Below the pieces are notes generated by a model. That model was not told the DNA's origin. It searched no databases and worked only from the letters and a program-made list of their open reading frames with translations. From contig NZ_FCNV02000012.1 of NCBI RefSeq assembly GCF_001544615.1, positions 98,708 through 162,707 of the forward strand: a DNA stretch of 64,000 nucleotides. The letters run 5' to 3'. The position numbers and the translations under genes are program-made. Of the stretch, positions 1-9,278 are shown one piece after another. The DNA is from Caballeronia concitans. Its GTDB lineage: Bacteria; Pseudomonadota; Gammaproteobacteria; Burkholderiales; Burkholderiaceae. Positions within the stretch are counted from its first letter, which is position 1; every line of letters starts with the position of its first letter.

Positions 1-864
1 CGCGCCAAGATCACGGCGATGTTCATGACCGGCATTCCCATTGCCGGCGTCATCGGCGGTCCGCTGTCGGGCTGGATATTGAACAGCTTCACCGGTGTCG
101 GCGGCATGGCGGGATGGCGCTGGCTGTTTCTGCTGGAGGCGCTGCCTTCGATCATCGGCGGCATCGTGGTTCTGATGTATCTCGACGACAACATCCGTGG
201 GGCGAAATGGCTGAGCGCGGACGAGAAAGACCTGCTGCACAAAGGGCTTGCGAACGAGTCCGAGCATATCGAGGTGCATAGCGCGAAGGGCGCATTCAGC
301 AATCGTCGAGTATGGGTGCTGTGTCTTTGCTACTTTGGCATCATCATGGGCCTCTACGGGATCGGCTTCTGGCTGCCGACGCTCATCAAGGCAACGGGCG
401 TAGCCGATGCATTCAACGTCGGTCTCTTGACGACGATTCCGTATGGCGCCGCAGCGGTCGCGATGGTGCTGCTGGGACGCAGCTCGGACCGCAGCAAGGA
501 ACGGCGCTGGCATGTGGCGTTGCCGGCCATCGTCGGCGCAGCGGGTCTCGTGGCGAGCACGCTCGTGCCGCATAACGTCGCGCTGGCAGTGGGTTCGCTC
601 ACGTTCGCCACCATCGGCATACTCGGCGCACTGTGTCAGTTCTGGGCGATTCCGCCCGCGTTTCTCGGCGGCGTCGCGGCGGCGGCGGGCATCGCGCTGA
701 TTAACTCGGTCGGCAATCTGGCGGGTTTCGTGAGTCCGTATCTCGTCGGATGGATCAAGGATGTGACGCATAGCACCGACATGGGACTGTATTGCGTCGC
801 GATCTCTTTGGTCGTGGCGGCGGGCGTTGTCTTGACGATGCCGAAAAAGGTAGTGAATCGATAG
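1..864 (+). CDS. MFS transporter, anion:cation symporter type (5' end outside window)
   Basis: This is the C-terminal two thirds of a major facilitator superfamily permease. The frame is open from base 1 (Arg-Ala-Lys-Ile-Thr-Ala-Met...), so the gene begins upstream; the first Met at base 19 is internal. About 287 residues remain, against 430 or so for the family, with roughly eight or nine membrane segments, including the GVIGGPLSGWIL helix typical of the ACS subfamily that takes up sugar acids and aromatic acids. It converges on the GH88 hydrolase gene, which would fit uronate uptake, but the substrate cannot be read from the sequence. Confidence 0.9.
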   Translation, partial: RAKITAMFMTGIPIAGVIGGPLSGWILNSFTGVGGMAGWRWLFLLEALPSIIGGIVVLMYLDDNIRGAKWLSADEKDLLHKGLANESEHIEVHSAKGAFSNRRVWVLCLCYFGIIMGLYGIGFWLPTLIKATGVADAFNVGLLTTIPYGAAAVAMVLLGRSSDRSKERRWHVALPAIVGAAGLVASTLVPHNVALAVGSLTFATIGILGALCQFWAIPPAFLGGVAAAAGIALINSVGNLAGFVSPYLVGWIKDVTHSTDMGLYCVAISLVVAAGVVLTMPKKVVNR

Positions 865-928
865 AGCGCGCACCAGACGTCGCTCGCAAAAGAGGAACGC
901 ATGACATGCATGCGTTCCTCTTTGTCAT

Positions 929-2140
929 TTAGCGCATGGAGAGACGCGGCGCCGACAGCGGCCGCAACTTGCCCGGATGCACGGCCCGGCACAACGCTTC
1001 GACGAAAAAGAAATCGCCGAACATCGTCGCACCGTCCACGCCAATGTTATGCGGCTTCGAATAGCATGAGTTATGCAGCAACCCGTGCTGCCCCTCCTTC
1101 GTGAACTCGTCGCGGCACAGCGCTTCGAGCATCGCGAGACCGTGACGTCCCCACTTCTGCGCGGCTTGCGCATCCGGATGCACGCGCGCCATCTCGATCA
1201 ATGCCGACGCCACCACCGCCGCCGCAGCCGTGTCCTTGATCTCCGCGTCGCGCCCCGTTGCATCGAAATCCCATGGTGGGATCTGACGCCCATCAAGGCG
1301 ATGCAGATAGTATTCGGCGAGCCGCTCCGCGAGATCCAGATACGAACGCTTGCCCGTCTCGCGCGCGGAATTCACGTAGCCGTAGATGGCCCATGCCTGC
1401 CCCCGGCTCCACGCGGATTCGTCGAATGCGCCCTGAAACGTGTAACCGCGTTTCCGCTCGCCGCTTTCGAGGTCGTATTCGACGGCGTGATACGTCGATT
1501 CATCGGCGCGCACGAAGGCCCGCGCGGTCATCTCGGCATGCGCGTCGGCTGCATGACGATAACTGCCATCGTCGGCATAATCGGCGGCCCAGTAAAGCAG
1601 CGAGAGATTCGCCATGGTATCGATTGCGGATGCGCTGCGGCCGCGCGGGTCCGACAGCGGTCCCCATGACGCGATATACGCGCCGCCACGCGTCGTCACG
1701 AGTCGCGCGCGCAGCTTGTCGGCTGCCTCAAGCGCGATCTTCGCGAACCATTCGTCGCCGGTGATGTGATAGCCCGGCACCGCGCTGCTGTCGAAAATGA
1801 AGCCGATATCGTGCGTATTCGGATCGTGCGCGCGCTGCTCGACGAGACGCATGCGCGCGCGTGCCCATTCGAGAAAGCGCGCGTCGCCGGTATGCAGATG
1901 CGATGTCAGCAACAGGCCGACCCAGAAGCCGCAGAACCAGTTGCCGTGACTCCATGCATCGCCGTCATAGCCCGCCGAAAGCGATGCAGGCAGACGCACC
2001 CATTGACCATCCGGACCGGTGACTTGCGGAAACTCCACGCCAAATGTGAATTCGTCCGCCGCGACTTTTTGGGCAGTGCGATCGAGAATGCGATTGAAAA
2101 GCTGCTTCTGTTCATCGGTGATCAACAACGATTCGGACAC
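929..2140 (-). CDS. Glycoside hydrolase family 88, unsaturated glucuronyl hydrolase
   Basis: A 403-residue alpha/alpha-barrel enzyme that hydrolyses unsaturated uronic-acid oligosaccharides left by polysaccharide lyases. Family marks are HDIGFIFDSS, IDTMANLSLLYWA, which carries the Asp equivalent to the catalytic residue of characterised UGLs, and WSRGQAWAIYG. I place the start at GTG 2140 because AAGGAG lies 5 bases upstream; the ATG at 2176 lacks a ribosome site. There is no signal peptide, so it should act in the cytoplasm. The AraC gene just upstream on the same strand is the likely regulator. Confidence 0.88.
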   Translation of the reverse strand: MSESLLITDEQKQLFNRILDRTAQKVAADEFTFGVEFPQVTGPDGQWVRLPASLSAGYDGDAWSHGNWFCGFWVGLLLTSHLHTGDARFLEWARARMRLVEQRAHDPNTHDIGFIFDSSAVPGYHITGDEWFAKIALEAADKLRARLVTTRGGAYIASWGPLSDPRGRSASAIDTMANLSLLYWAADYADDGSYRHAADAHAEMTARAFVRADESTYHAVEYDLESGERKRGYTFQGAFDESAWSRGQAWAIYGYVNSARETGKRSYLDLAERLAEYYLHRLDGRQIPPWDFDATGRDAEIKDTAAAAVVASALIEMARVHPDAQAAQKWGRHGLAMLEALCRDEFTKEGQHGLLHNSCYSKPHNIGVDGATMFGDFFFVEALCRAVHPGKLRPLSAPRLSMR

Positions 2141-2206
2141 GATGTCTCCTTGATAGGTCGTCGGATGCGTGAGCATGCATGGCGGCGGCGTCGAAACGAA
2201 TCGCCG

Positions 2207-3103
2207 TCAGATATGCAGTTTTTCGAGGCTGCGCCGGTAATCGATCGGCGAGCGCCCCGTATGTTTGCGAAAACAGCGGCTGAAATAAGCGGGATCGTCG
2301 AATGACAGCATCGCGGCTATCTCGGCGATGTTCACCTCCGAATGCAGAAGCAGGCGCTTCGCTTCCAGCATCACGCGCTCGCGGATGAGCTTCGCCGCCG
2401 TACTGCCGAGCGCCTGGCGAGTGGCTTCGTTGAGCGCGCGTTCGGTCACGTTGAGCAGGCGCGCGTAATCGGCTGCTTCGTTTACCGAACGAAAGTGCTT
2501 TTCCAGAAGACTTCTGAAACGGCGCGACAGCAGCACGCTGCGCGACGCGCCCGCGTCGCGCATGGCGGCTGCATCGCACATGCGTGCGACCTTGATCAGA
2601 AAGACGTGCAGATACGCCCAGATGGCATCGGTGTAGCCGACTGCTTCTTCCTGATACTCCTGGCGAATGCCGTCCATCACGCGCGTGAGCTCGCGCACTT
2701 GCGCATCGCTCAAATGAAGGCACGCATTGAGCTTCTCGAAGTCGTACACGGGCACGTCCGTCTCCGAGTGCCGGTTCTGCACGCGAAACGCAAAGAACTC
2801 GGACGAGAAGCTGAGCGAATAGCCGAGCGTGTCCGCTGAAAGATCGAGATCGTGAATCGATCCCGGCGACATGAAATACAGCGTATGCGGCCGCACGTCG
2901 TAACGCACCGAATCGATCACGTGCGAGCCAGTGCCCGCGATGACCCACATCATGTGATAGAAGTCATGCCGATGCGGATAAGGCAGCGTCGACTTCAATG
3001 CTTCGATTGGCGCAAGATGAAAGTCGGGCGATTTGACGTGCGCCCCATATTCGTAATCCTCGATCCTGATGACAGGAACGTGGCAGCAACATGCGGTATC
3101 CAC
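2207..3103 (-). CDS. AraC-family transcriptional regulator
   Basis: A 298-residue regulator with an N-terminal cupin-like sensor half (HRHDFYHMMWVIAGTGSH) and two C-terminal helix-turn-helix motifs. The end has the classic AraC signature: NIAEIAAMLSFDDPAYFSR followed by CFRKHTGRSPIDYR. The start is set at GTG 3103, which follows GGAGGAGA at good spacing; a longer reading to 3274 would run almost to the next gene and has no ribosome site. It sits 66 bases before the GH88 gene and probably senses a sugar or uronate and activates it. That link is inferred from position. Confidence 0.88.
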   Translation of the reverse strand: MDTACCCHVPVIRIEDYEYGAHVKSPDFHLAPIEALKSTLPYPHRHDFYHMMWVIAGTGSHVIDSVRYDVRPHTLYFMSPGSIHDLDLSADTLGYSLSFSSEFFAFRVQNRHSETDVPVYDFEKLNACLHLSDAQVRELTRVMDGIRQEYQEEAVGYTDAIWAYLHVFLIKVARMCDAAAMRDAGASRSVLLSRRFRSLLEKHFRSVNEAADYARLLNVTERALNEATRQALGSTAAKLIRERVMLEAKRLLLHSEVNIAEIAAMLSFDDPAYFSRCFRKHTGRSPIDYRRSLEKLHI

Positions 3104-3242
3104 CTGTCTCCTCCGGTCCAGCGGCGCCGCGTTTTCGTCGTAGTGTGCGCGCCCCGGCACCATAGGCATCCGCACGAGTGTATCGGTGCGTGCGCCCATG
3201 ACGTAAGTGGCGATAACACTATGCATCGCGTTGTGCGCGGGT

Positions 3243-3716
3243 TCATGCGACGGCGGTACGCGCCACGTTCGCATCGACGAATCTCAGCTCCTTCAGCGCG
3301 GAAAGGCCGCTCAGCACGACATGTCCATGCTGATTCCGCACCGTGGTGTCCATGACGAGCACGCGTTTGGCGGGCTTCTTCTCGACGACGCAAACGTTGA
3401 TCGTCACCGTGTCGCCGATATACACCGGCCCCGTGAAGCGCAACTCCTGACCGACATAAGCGAAGCCCGGCCCCGTCAGCTCCGTGTGAGCCGCTGAGAC
3501 AAGAGCTGCCGTGAGCAGCCCATGCACGACGCGCCGGCCGAATGGCGAGCGGCTCGCGAATGCATCGTCCATGTGCAGCGGATTCAAGTCGCCCGAAAGC
3601 TTTCCAAAGGCCTCGACTTCGGCCTCCGTCACGGTGTGATCGATCACCTGCGCGCGGCCGATTTCCACATCGTCGAAACGAAGCAATGCCGGCAGGTTAG
3701 GTGTGTTTGCGTTCAT
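3243..3716 (-). CDS. MaoC-family enoyl-CoA hydratase
   Basis: A 157-residue single hot-dog-fold protein. The hydratase-2 motif is present as GKLSGDLNPLHMD, with the Asp and His that activate water in (R)-specific enoyl-CoA hydratases, followed by RVVHGLLTAALVSA. Its ATG overlaps the stop of the CoA-transferase gene upstream by four bases (ATGA), so translation is coupled. It is the last gene of a five-gene minus-strand operon. Which enoyl-CoA it hydrates is not readable; an accessory 3-hydroxyacyl-CoA dehydratase role is also possible. Confidence 0.85.
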   Translation of the reverse strand: MNANTPNLPALLRFDDVEIGRAQVIDHTVTEAEVEAFGKLSGDLNPLHMDDAFASRSPFGRRVVHGLLTAALVSAAHTELTGPGFAYVGQELRFTGPVYIGDTVTINVCVVEKKPAKRVLVMDTTVRNQHGHVVLSGLSALKELRFVDANVARTAVA

Positions 3717-4906
3717 GCGGTTCTCCTCGAAGTCAATGCGATGCCGCGCTCGACATAGTCGTCGATCTCGTTCGGCGTATATCCCAGTTCCGCGAGCACC
3801 TCGCGGGTATGTTGTCCGTGACGCGGCGGATGCCGGCGCAACGGCGGCGCGGCCCCGTCATAGCGCACCGGATGCGCGAGCAGGCGCACCGGTCCCGCCT
3901 CTTCGTGTTCGAAACTCATGATCATCTGGTTGTGCTCGACTTGCGGATCGCGTTCGACCTGCTCGTAGTCGTTCACCGGCGCGAACCAGATGTCGTGTTC
4001 CTCGAAGACGCGCATCCATTCTTCGGTGGTGCGCGTCCTGAGCGTGTCATAGACGAGGCGGTTGATCTCGTCGCGGCGCCGCACGTTGTCCTTCGGATGC
4101 GTGAAGTCGGCAAGCGCGGGACATGACAGCGCGCCCGCGAGCTTTTGCGTCGGCGTGAGCGACATCGCGATATAGCCGTCTTTCGTGCGATATACGCCAT
4201 AGGGCGCGGGATGAAAGCGGCTTCCCGTCGGCGGTTGCGTGCGCTTCCACAGCGGCCCCTTGTTCATGTAGTACGTGAACGGTTCGATCTGCAAATCCAG
4301 TGCGGCGTTGAGCAGATTGCTCTCGACACGCGTGCCGACGCCCGTGCGCTCGCGCGCCTGCAACGCGGCGACCACGCCGAACGCAGCGAGCACGGCCGCA
4401 TGCTGATCGACGATCGCGGAACCGACGGGCGTGGGCGGCGAGTCGGCTTCGCCGGAGAGCATCGTCATGCCGCTCATCGCCTGCAGCAAGAGGTCCTGAC
4501 CGGGACGCTTCAAATAGGGCCCCGATGATCCATATCCGGTGCACGAGCAATAGACGAGACGCGGATTGACCTCGTGAACCTGCGCGTAGCCGAATCCCAT
4601 CTTGTCGAGCACGCCGGGGCGATAGTTTTCGATCAGCACGTCGGCTTCCTTGATCAGACGCCAGACGATCTCGCGCGCCGCTTCATCGCGCAAATCGAGC
4701 GATATGCTGCGCTGGTTGCGGTTGCCCAGCAGAAAGAACACGCTCACGCCTTCGACGAACGCATCGGCGCCTGTCCAACCGCGCTCGAATGCGCCGCCCG
4801 GCGGCTCGATCTTGATGACATCGGCGCCGACATCGGCAAGCATCTGCACGGCCGCCGGGCCTTGCAGGAAATGCGTGAAACTCAGGACCTTGATTCCTTC
4901 CAGCAT
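3713..4906 (-). CDS. Class III (CaiB/BaiF) CoA-transferase
   Basis: 397 residues, the usual length for family III CoA-transferases, which move CoA between carboxylic acids through an aspartyl-CoA thioester. The start LEGIKVLSFTHFLQGPAAVQMLADVGADVIKIE and the patch LIENYRPGVLDKMG are characteristic, and the likely catalytic Asp is residue 167 in AIVDQHAA. It probably activates the acid that the neighbouring acyl-CoA dehydrogenase oxidises. It follows that gene by 26 bases and overlaps the next MaoC gene by four. The donor CoA ester is unknown; succinyl-CoA is common in the family. Confidence 0.9.
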   Translation of the reverse strand: MLEGIKVLSFTHFLQGPAAVQMLADVGADVIKIEPPGGAFERGWTGADAFVEGVSVFFLLGNRNQRSISLDLRDEAAREIVWRLIKEADVLIENYRPGVLDKMGFGYAQVHEVNPRLVYCSCTGYGSSGPYLKRPGQDLLLQAMSGMTMLSGEADSPPTPVGSAIVDQHAAVLAAFGVVAALQARERTGVGTRVESNLLNAALDLQIEPFTYYMNKGPLWKRTQPPTGSRFHPAPYGVYRTKDGYIAMSLTPTQKLAGALSCPALADFTHPKDNVRRRDEINRLVYDTLRTRTTEEWMRVFEEHDIWFAPVNDYEQVERDPQVEHNQMIMSFEHEEAGPVRLLAHPVRYDGAAPPLRRHPPRHGQHTREVLAELGYTPNEIDDYVERGIALTSRRTA

Positions 4907-4932
4907 GAAACCCCCTTTGTGTCAGCGCGCGT

Positions 4933-6096
4933 TCATGCCAGCAGCGAACGCGCGATGATCATGCGCTGTATCTCGGATGTGCCTTCGACGATCTCGAGCA
5001 CCTTCGCATCGCCGAACGCGCGTGCGACCGGGAACTCTGCCATCACGCCGTATCCGCCGTGAATCTGCAGTGCCTGATGCGCAGCCTGCATCGCCATCTC
5101 GGAAGCAAAGAGCTTGGCTTGCGAGGCTTGCGTATCGAAGGGCGCGCCGGCGTCTTTGCAGGCGGCTGCGTCGTAGAGCATCAGACGCGCGGCGTGCGCA
5201 TGCGTGGCCATGTCGGCGATCTTGAACTGCAGCCCCTGAAACTCTGCGATCGCGCGGCCAAATGCACGGCGTGCCTTCATGTATTCGATCGAGCGATCCA
5301 GCGAGCCCTGCAGAATGCCCAGCGCAAGCGCGCCGATCAGAATGCGGCCCGTGTTGATTTGCGCGAGCGTCTGGCGCAGGCCCGCGCCGCGTTCGCCGAG
5401 CAGATGATCGGCGGGAATCGCGCAATGCTCGAAGAACAACTCATGCGTGATGGACGCGCGCCAGCCGATCTTGCGCAGCTTGCGGCCCGTCTGAAAGCCG
5501 GGCGTGCCCGAAGGGACGATGAAGTTGGATATCTCCTTGCGGCCATCCGCGCGCGTGCCCGTCACCGCGGCGATCACCACAGGGCCGCCTATCTCCGTGC
5601 CCGAATTGCTGATGAAGGTTTTGGCTCCGTCGATGATCCATCGCTCTCCATCGAATACCGCACGTGTGCCGATGTTCGCCGCATCGGACCCGGCATCCGG
5701 TTCTGAAAGTCCGATCGAGCCGATTTGCGTGCCGTTCATGATCGGCCGCAAGAAGCGGTCTTTTTGCTCGGGCGTGCCATAGTTCGAGAGCAGGCTCGCA
5801 ACCGTGGAGTTCGCCATCAATGCGTTGGCCACTGCGCAGTCCACGCGCGCAAGTTCCTCCAGCACGATGACGAACGAAAGCCAGTCGCCGCCTCCGCCGC
5901 CCCATTGCTCGGGATAGGGCAGGCCGGTGAAGCCGAGCTTGCCGGCTTGCGCCCAGATGTCGTAGGGAAAGGCCTCGTGCTCCCAGAGCCGCTCGGAAAT
6001 GGGCGCGATTTCCTTTTCCGCGAAGCGTCGCACGGCATCGCGAATCATCGCGTGTTGCTCGCCTAGCCAGTGAGGCAACGTCGAAAGAGTCGTCAT
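4933..6096 (-). CDS. Acyl-CoA dehydrogenase
   Basis: A 387-residue FAD flavoenzyme that introduces the alpha-beta double bond into an acyl-CoA. The three-domain layout is complete: helical N-terminus, central beta domain with GSIGLSEPDAGSD and TFISNSG, and C-terminal helices with QIHGGYGVMAEFPVAR and the catalytic-base region EIVEGTSEIQRMIIAR. The Glu of EGTSE matches the base of short- and medium-chain members. Its ATG overlaps the enoyl-CoA hydratase stop by four bases. Substrate is unknown; with a CoA-transferase and a TRAP importer next door, a short or branched acid is more likely than a long fatty acid. Confidence 0.92.
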   Translation of the reverse strand: MTTLSTLPHWLGEQHAMIRDAVRRFAEKEIAPISERLWEHEAFPYDIWAQAGKLGFTGLPYPEQWGGGGGDWLSFVIVLEELARVDCAVANALMANSTVASLLSNYGTPEQKDRFLRPIMNGTQIGSIGLSEPDAGSDAANIGTRAVFDGERWIIDGAKTFISNSGTEIGGPVVIAAVTGTRADGRKEISNFIVPSGTPGFQTGRKLRKIGWRASITHELFFEHCAIPADHLLGERGAGLRQTLAQINTGRILIGALALGILQGSLDRSIEYMKARRAFGRAIAEFQGLQFKIADMATHAHAARLMLYDAAACKDAGAPFDTQASQAKLFASEMAMQAAHQALQIHGGYGVMAEFPVARAFGDAKVLEIVEGTSEIQRMIIARSLLA

Positions 6097-6917
6097 GACG
6101 AAACCTGTTCAGTGCGTTGGTCGGATGCGTCTTCGCTCGCGCGCTTCGCGGGCCGACGCGCCATGAATTGCCGCAAGCCGGCGCGCGCGCCCTCGCTCGA
6201 GAAATTCACCGCGTATTGCGCGGCTTCGAAGTCGAGCCCTGCGGACAAGGGCAATTCGCTTGCGCGATTCAGCGCGCGCTTGCTCATCTCGGCTGCAAAG
6301 GGATCGAATGCCGCGAGCGTCGTCGCAAGGGAACGGACTGCGTCGAACAGGTCCTCGTGCGCGACGATGTCATGAATGAAGCCGAACGTCTCGCACTCGC
6401 TCGCCGAGAATCGACGGCCTGTCATGACGAAACGCTTCGCGCACGCAAGACCGAGCTTCGCGACGGCCAGTTGCGTGCCGCCCCAGCCAGGCATCGTGTT
6501 GAGCGTGATTTCGGGGAACGCGAAACTGGCGTTCCCGGACGCAACGATGAAGTCGCACGCGAGCGCGAGTTCGAAGCCTCCGCCGAGCGCGTAGCCATTG
6601 ACCATGGCGATGGTCGGCTTCGCACATTCGTGCAGGCGCAGCATCGTGCGCTGGCCGGCCAGCATGTCGCGATACGCGGCCACGCCGTCGAGCGATGAAA
6701 GCCGCTCGATGTCGTTGCCCGCGGCAAACGCCTTCGGCCCGCTGCCGGTAATGGCGATGACGCGCGTGGCTTCGTCGGCGAGTGCATCATCGAGTTCCGC
6801 TTCGAGCATGGCGAGCATCTCGGGCGTGAACGCATTGAGCTTGTCCGCGCGATTCAGCGTCAGCAGGCGCAGCGGTCCGTGTTGCGCGGAGAGTACGGGA
6901 GTCGTGTCCGTCAGCAT
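6093..6917 (-). CDS. Enoyl-CoA hydratase/isomerase
   Basis: A crotonase-fold protein of 274 residues. The oxyanion-hole region GSGPKAFAAGNDIERL and the active-site block FAFPEITLNTMPGWGGTQLAVAKLG, with its Pro-Glu and GGTQ, are intact. The start is Met 6917, four bases after the stop of the MaoC gene; the longer reading to 6965 would run inside that gene and gives a basic, unlikely N-terminus. Both a crotonase-type and two MaoC-type hydratases in one operon is redundant for simple beta-oxidation, so one may be an isomerase, a hydrolase or act on a second intermediate. Confidence 0.9.
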   Translation of the reverse strand: MLTDTTPVLSAQHGPLRLLTLNRADKLNAFTPEMLAMLEAELDDALADEATRVIAITGSGPKAFAAGNDIERLSSLDGVAAYRDMLAGQRTMLRLHECAKPTIAMVNGYALGGGFELALACDFIVASGNASFAFPEITLNTMPGWGGTQLAVAKLGLACAKRFVMTGRRFSASECETFGFIHDIVAHEDLFDAVRSLATTLAAFDPFAAEMSKRALNRASELPLSAGLDFEAAQYAVNFSSEGARAGLRQFMARRPAKRASEDASDQRTEQVSS

Positions 6918-6921
6918 GGCA

Positions 6922-7347
6922 TCACAGCACTTTGAGGTACGTCTTGCCCGACGCGACGACGACACCGTCCTGACGCGTCACATCGGCGGCGAACACGCAC
7001 ACGTTGCGTTCCTCGTCCTTTTCCTCGAGCGTGAGGCGCGCAGTGACGGTATCGCCGATGAAGACGGGTGCATTGAACGTGATGTCATAGCGATACGACA
7101 CCGCGCCCGGACTCGGCGCTTTCGCAGCCATGTAACCCATGACCGTGGAGAGAAAGCCCACCGACAGACACCCTTGCGCAATGCGCTTTTCGAAGCGTGT
7201 CTGCTTCGCATACTCCTCGTTCAGATGCACCGCATAGAAATCGCCGACGATGCCGGCAAAACCATAGATGTCGTATTCGGAAACGGTCTTGGCGAAGTCG
7301 GCGGTGTCGCCGACTGCATAGCAATCCATATGGGGACGTTTGGCCAT
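6922..7347 (-). CDS. MaoC-like hydratase, first gene of the CoA operon
   Basis: A 141-residue hot-dog-fold protein with the hydratase-2 motif FAGIVGDFYAVHLNEEYA (Asp and His present) followed by RIAQGCLSVGFLSTVMGY. It is the promoter-proximal gene of the minus-strand operon running to 3243 and faces the TRAP transporter genes across 305 bases. The Phe-Tyr-Ala-Val-His version differs from the Leu-Asn-Pro-Leu-His version in the distal MaoC gene, so the two are not recent duplicates and probably act on different intermediates. Confidence 0.84.
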   Translation of the reverse strand: MAKRPHMDCYAVGDTADFAKTVSEYDIYGFAGIVGDFYAVHLNEEYAKQTRFEKRIAQGCLSVGFLSTVMGYMAAKAPSPGAVSYRYDITFNAPVFIGDTVTARLTLEEKDEERNVCVFAADVTRQDGVVVASGKTYLKVL

Positions 7348-7652
7348 GTCGAATAGAGGTGAATGGTTGGGTCAAAGCGCTGCGCGGTCAGCGTGCGCTG
7401 CTGTGTCAGTGTGGAAGCCACTTTAAAGAGCGGCCTCATTGAACCGGTAGGACGGTTCCAGCGATCTCTTGGACTTTCTTGCAGGAATGTCGTGGCTGCG
7501 TTTGCCGGGCGTTAAAAAGTCCAAGAATTTCGAAGCGTGGTCCTAACGCACCATCGCGCCGATCACAAATACTTGCGTCAACCCGCCGGACCTCGCACGA
7601 CTCGATTCGCGAGGCATACGAGAGGCGGTTTCCCTGTCGCAAAGGAGACAAA
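7348..7652. promoter_or_regulatory. Divergent promoter region with long inverted repeat
   Basis: 305 bases between the CoA operon (minus) and the TRAP genes (plus). Two perfect 11-base arms, TCTTGGACTTT at 7467-7477 and AAAGTCCAAGA at 7516-7526, face each other across 38 bases. A smaller inverted repeat, GAACCG/CGGTTC, lies at 7441-7458. The spacing of the 11-base arms looks like two half-operators of one regulator serving both operons. No regulator gene is adjacent; the AraC gene beyond the operon end is one candidate. A strong AAAGGAG ribosome site precedes dctP. Confidence 0.5.
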
Positions 7653-8684
7653 ATGAATTCGCTCTTCAAGGCGCAACACATGCTGCGCGTCGCAATGGGC
7701 GCGGCCGTGACCGCGATGTGCGTGGCTGCATCCACGAGTGCGTTCGCGGACGAGATCGTCATGAAGCTCGGCCACACGCTCGCACCGGACAATCACTACC
7801 AGCTCACCGCGCAAGTGTTCGCGAAGGAAGTGGCGCAGCGCACGCATGGTCACGTGAAGATCGAGTTGTTCCCGCAGTCCCAGTTGGGCGGCGAAGTGCA
7901 GATGACGCAGGCGTTGCGCACCGGCACGCAAGACCTCATGATTTCCGCGCAGGCGCCGATCGACAACACGATCAAGCAGTGGCAGATCTTCGACATGCCG
8001 TATCTGTTTTCGAGCATGGACGAAGCGAACGGCGTGCTGCAAGGTCCCGTCGGCCGCAAGTATCTCGACATGATGCAGCCCGTGAACATGATCGGTCTCA
8101 CGTGGCTCGCGGTGGGCGAGCGCAATCTCTTCACGAGCAAGCGGCCGGTAACTTCGCTCGCGGACATGAAGGATCTGAAAGTGCGCGTGATGCAGAGCCC
8201 CGGTTATATCGCCGGTTATAAGGCGCTCGGTGCGAATCCCACGCCGCTCGCTTATAACCAGTTGTTTCTCGCGCTTTCGCAAGGTCTCGTCGACGGCGCG
8301 GATACATCGCCCGAGCAGTTCGTGCAGGACAAGTTCTCCGACGTCGCCAAGCATTTCTATGTGACGCACGTGAACTATCTGCCGGTCGTGCTCGCGATGA
8401 GCAAGGCATCGTGGAGCAAGCTCTCGCCCGCCGATCAGAAGGCATTCCAGGAATCCGCCGCGATCGCCGCGCAATTCGATCTCAAGGAATACAAGCGCGA
8501 ATACGATGCAGCCATCGCGACCATGAAGCAAAAGGGCATTCAGGTCACCGTCGTCGATACGACGTCGTGGGCGCAGGCGACGAAGGCAGCACGCGATGAA
8601 CTCGTCGCGAAGATCCCCGATGGCGCGGCGCTGTATCAGGAGATCAACGCGGCGAAGCAGTCGTCGGCGGTTGCATCGAAATGA
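7653..8684 (+). CDS. TRAP transporter substrate-binding protein, DctP family
   Basis: A 343-residue periplasmic solute receptor of a tripartite ATP-independent transporter. A signal peptide covers roughly residues 1-29 (hydrophobic stretch ending TSAFA) and the mature start DEIVMKLGHTLAPDNHY is typical DctP. The conserved core VRVMQSPGYIAGYKALGANPTPLAYNQL includes the Arg that clamps the substrate carboxylate. The start is ATG 7653 with AAAGGAG six bases upstream; an ORF extension upstream is not credible. It leads a dctPQM operon divergent from the CoA-catabolic operon, so it probably imports that operon's substrate. Confidence 0.93.
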   Translation: MNSLFKAQHMLRVAMGAAVTAMCVAASTSAFADEIVMKLGHTLAPDNHYQLTAQVFAKEVAQRTHGHVKIELFPQSQLGGEVQMTQALRTGTQDLMISAQAPIDNTIKQWQIFDMPYLFSSMDEANGVLQGPVGRKYLDMMQPVNMIGLTWLAVGERNLFTSKRPVTSLADMKDLKVRVMQSPGYIAGYKALGANPTPLAYNQLFLALSQGLVDGADTSPEQFVQDKFSDVAKHFYVTHVNYLPVVLAMSKASWSKLSPADQKAFQESAAIAAQFDLKEYKREYDAAIATMKQKGIQVTVVDTTSWAQATKAARDELVAKIPDGAALYQEINAAKQSSAVASK

Positions 8685-8734
8685 TGGAAGGGGCAGACGG
8701 ACAGGGCATAACGCAGGGGACGGAGGTGACCCGT

Positions 8735-9268
8735 ATGGAAAAGATCGCGCGCGGCTTGATGTTCGCCGACGATATCGTGCTCAAGATCAATCTCTTCGTG
8801 TGCAGCTGTCTGCTGCTCGCGGCGGTGATGGTGGCGGGGCTCGGTGTCGTCTATCGCTTCGTGCTGCACGATTCGCTTTCATGGTCCGACGAGGTCGCGG
8901 CTTATCTCTTCGTCTGGCTCACGTGTCTGGGCGCGGCGGCCGGCGTGAAGCTGCGCGCGCATCCCGAAGTGCGCGTGCTGGCGGACCGCGTGCCGGCCGC
9001 AATCGCGCCCTTGCTCAAGGACTTCTCGGATTGCGCGATCCTCGCGCTAGGCGCGGTGTTCCTGATGTGGGGCTCGGACATGCTGGCGCTGATGGGTACC
9101 GAGACGGCCGCGTCGGTTCCGATCTCGATGGTCTACCCGTATCTTTCCATTCCCGTGTGCGGTGGACTGCTCGTGTTTCATTCGCTCGTGCGTATCGTGG
9201 TTTCGCATCTCGCACCGCAGGCGCAGGCGAATGCCGCGATGGTCGAAGGCGTCTCCGAACACCTCTAG
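8735..9268 (+). CDS. TRAP transporter small permease, DctQ family
   Basis: A 177-residue protein with four membrane helices and the family motif RFVLHDSLSWSDEVAAYLFVWLTCLGAA. It forms the membrane complex with the large permease. I prefer ATG 8735 because GGAGG stands eight bases upstream. An ATG at 8681 overlapping the dctP stop would add 18 unusual residues. The gene lies between dctP and dctM with short gaps, so the three are co-transcribed. Confidence 0.9.
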   Translation: MEKIARGLMFADDIVLKINLFVCSCLLLAAVMVAGLGVVYRFVLHDSLSWSDEVAAYLFVWLTCLGAAAGVKLRAHPEVRVLADRVPAAIAPLLKDFSDCAILALGAVFLMWGSDMLALMGTETAASVPISMVYPYLSIPVCGGLLVFHSLVRIVVSHLAPQAQANAAMVEGVSEHL

Positions 9269-9278
9269 GATAAACATC

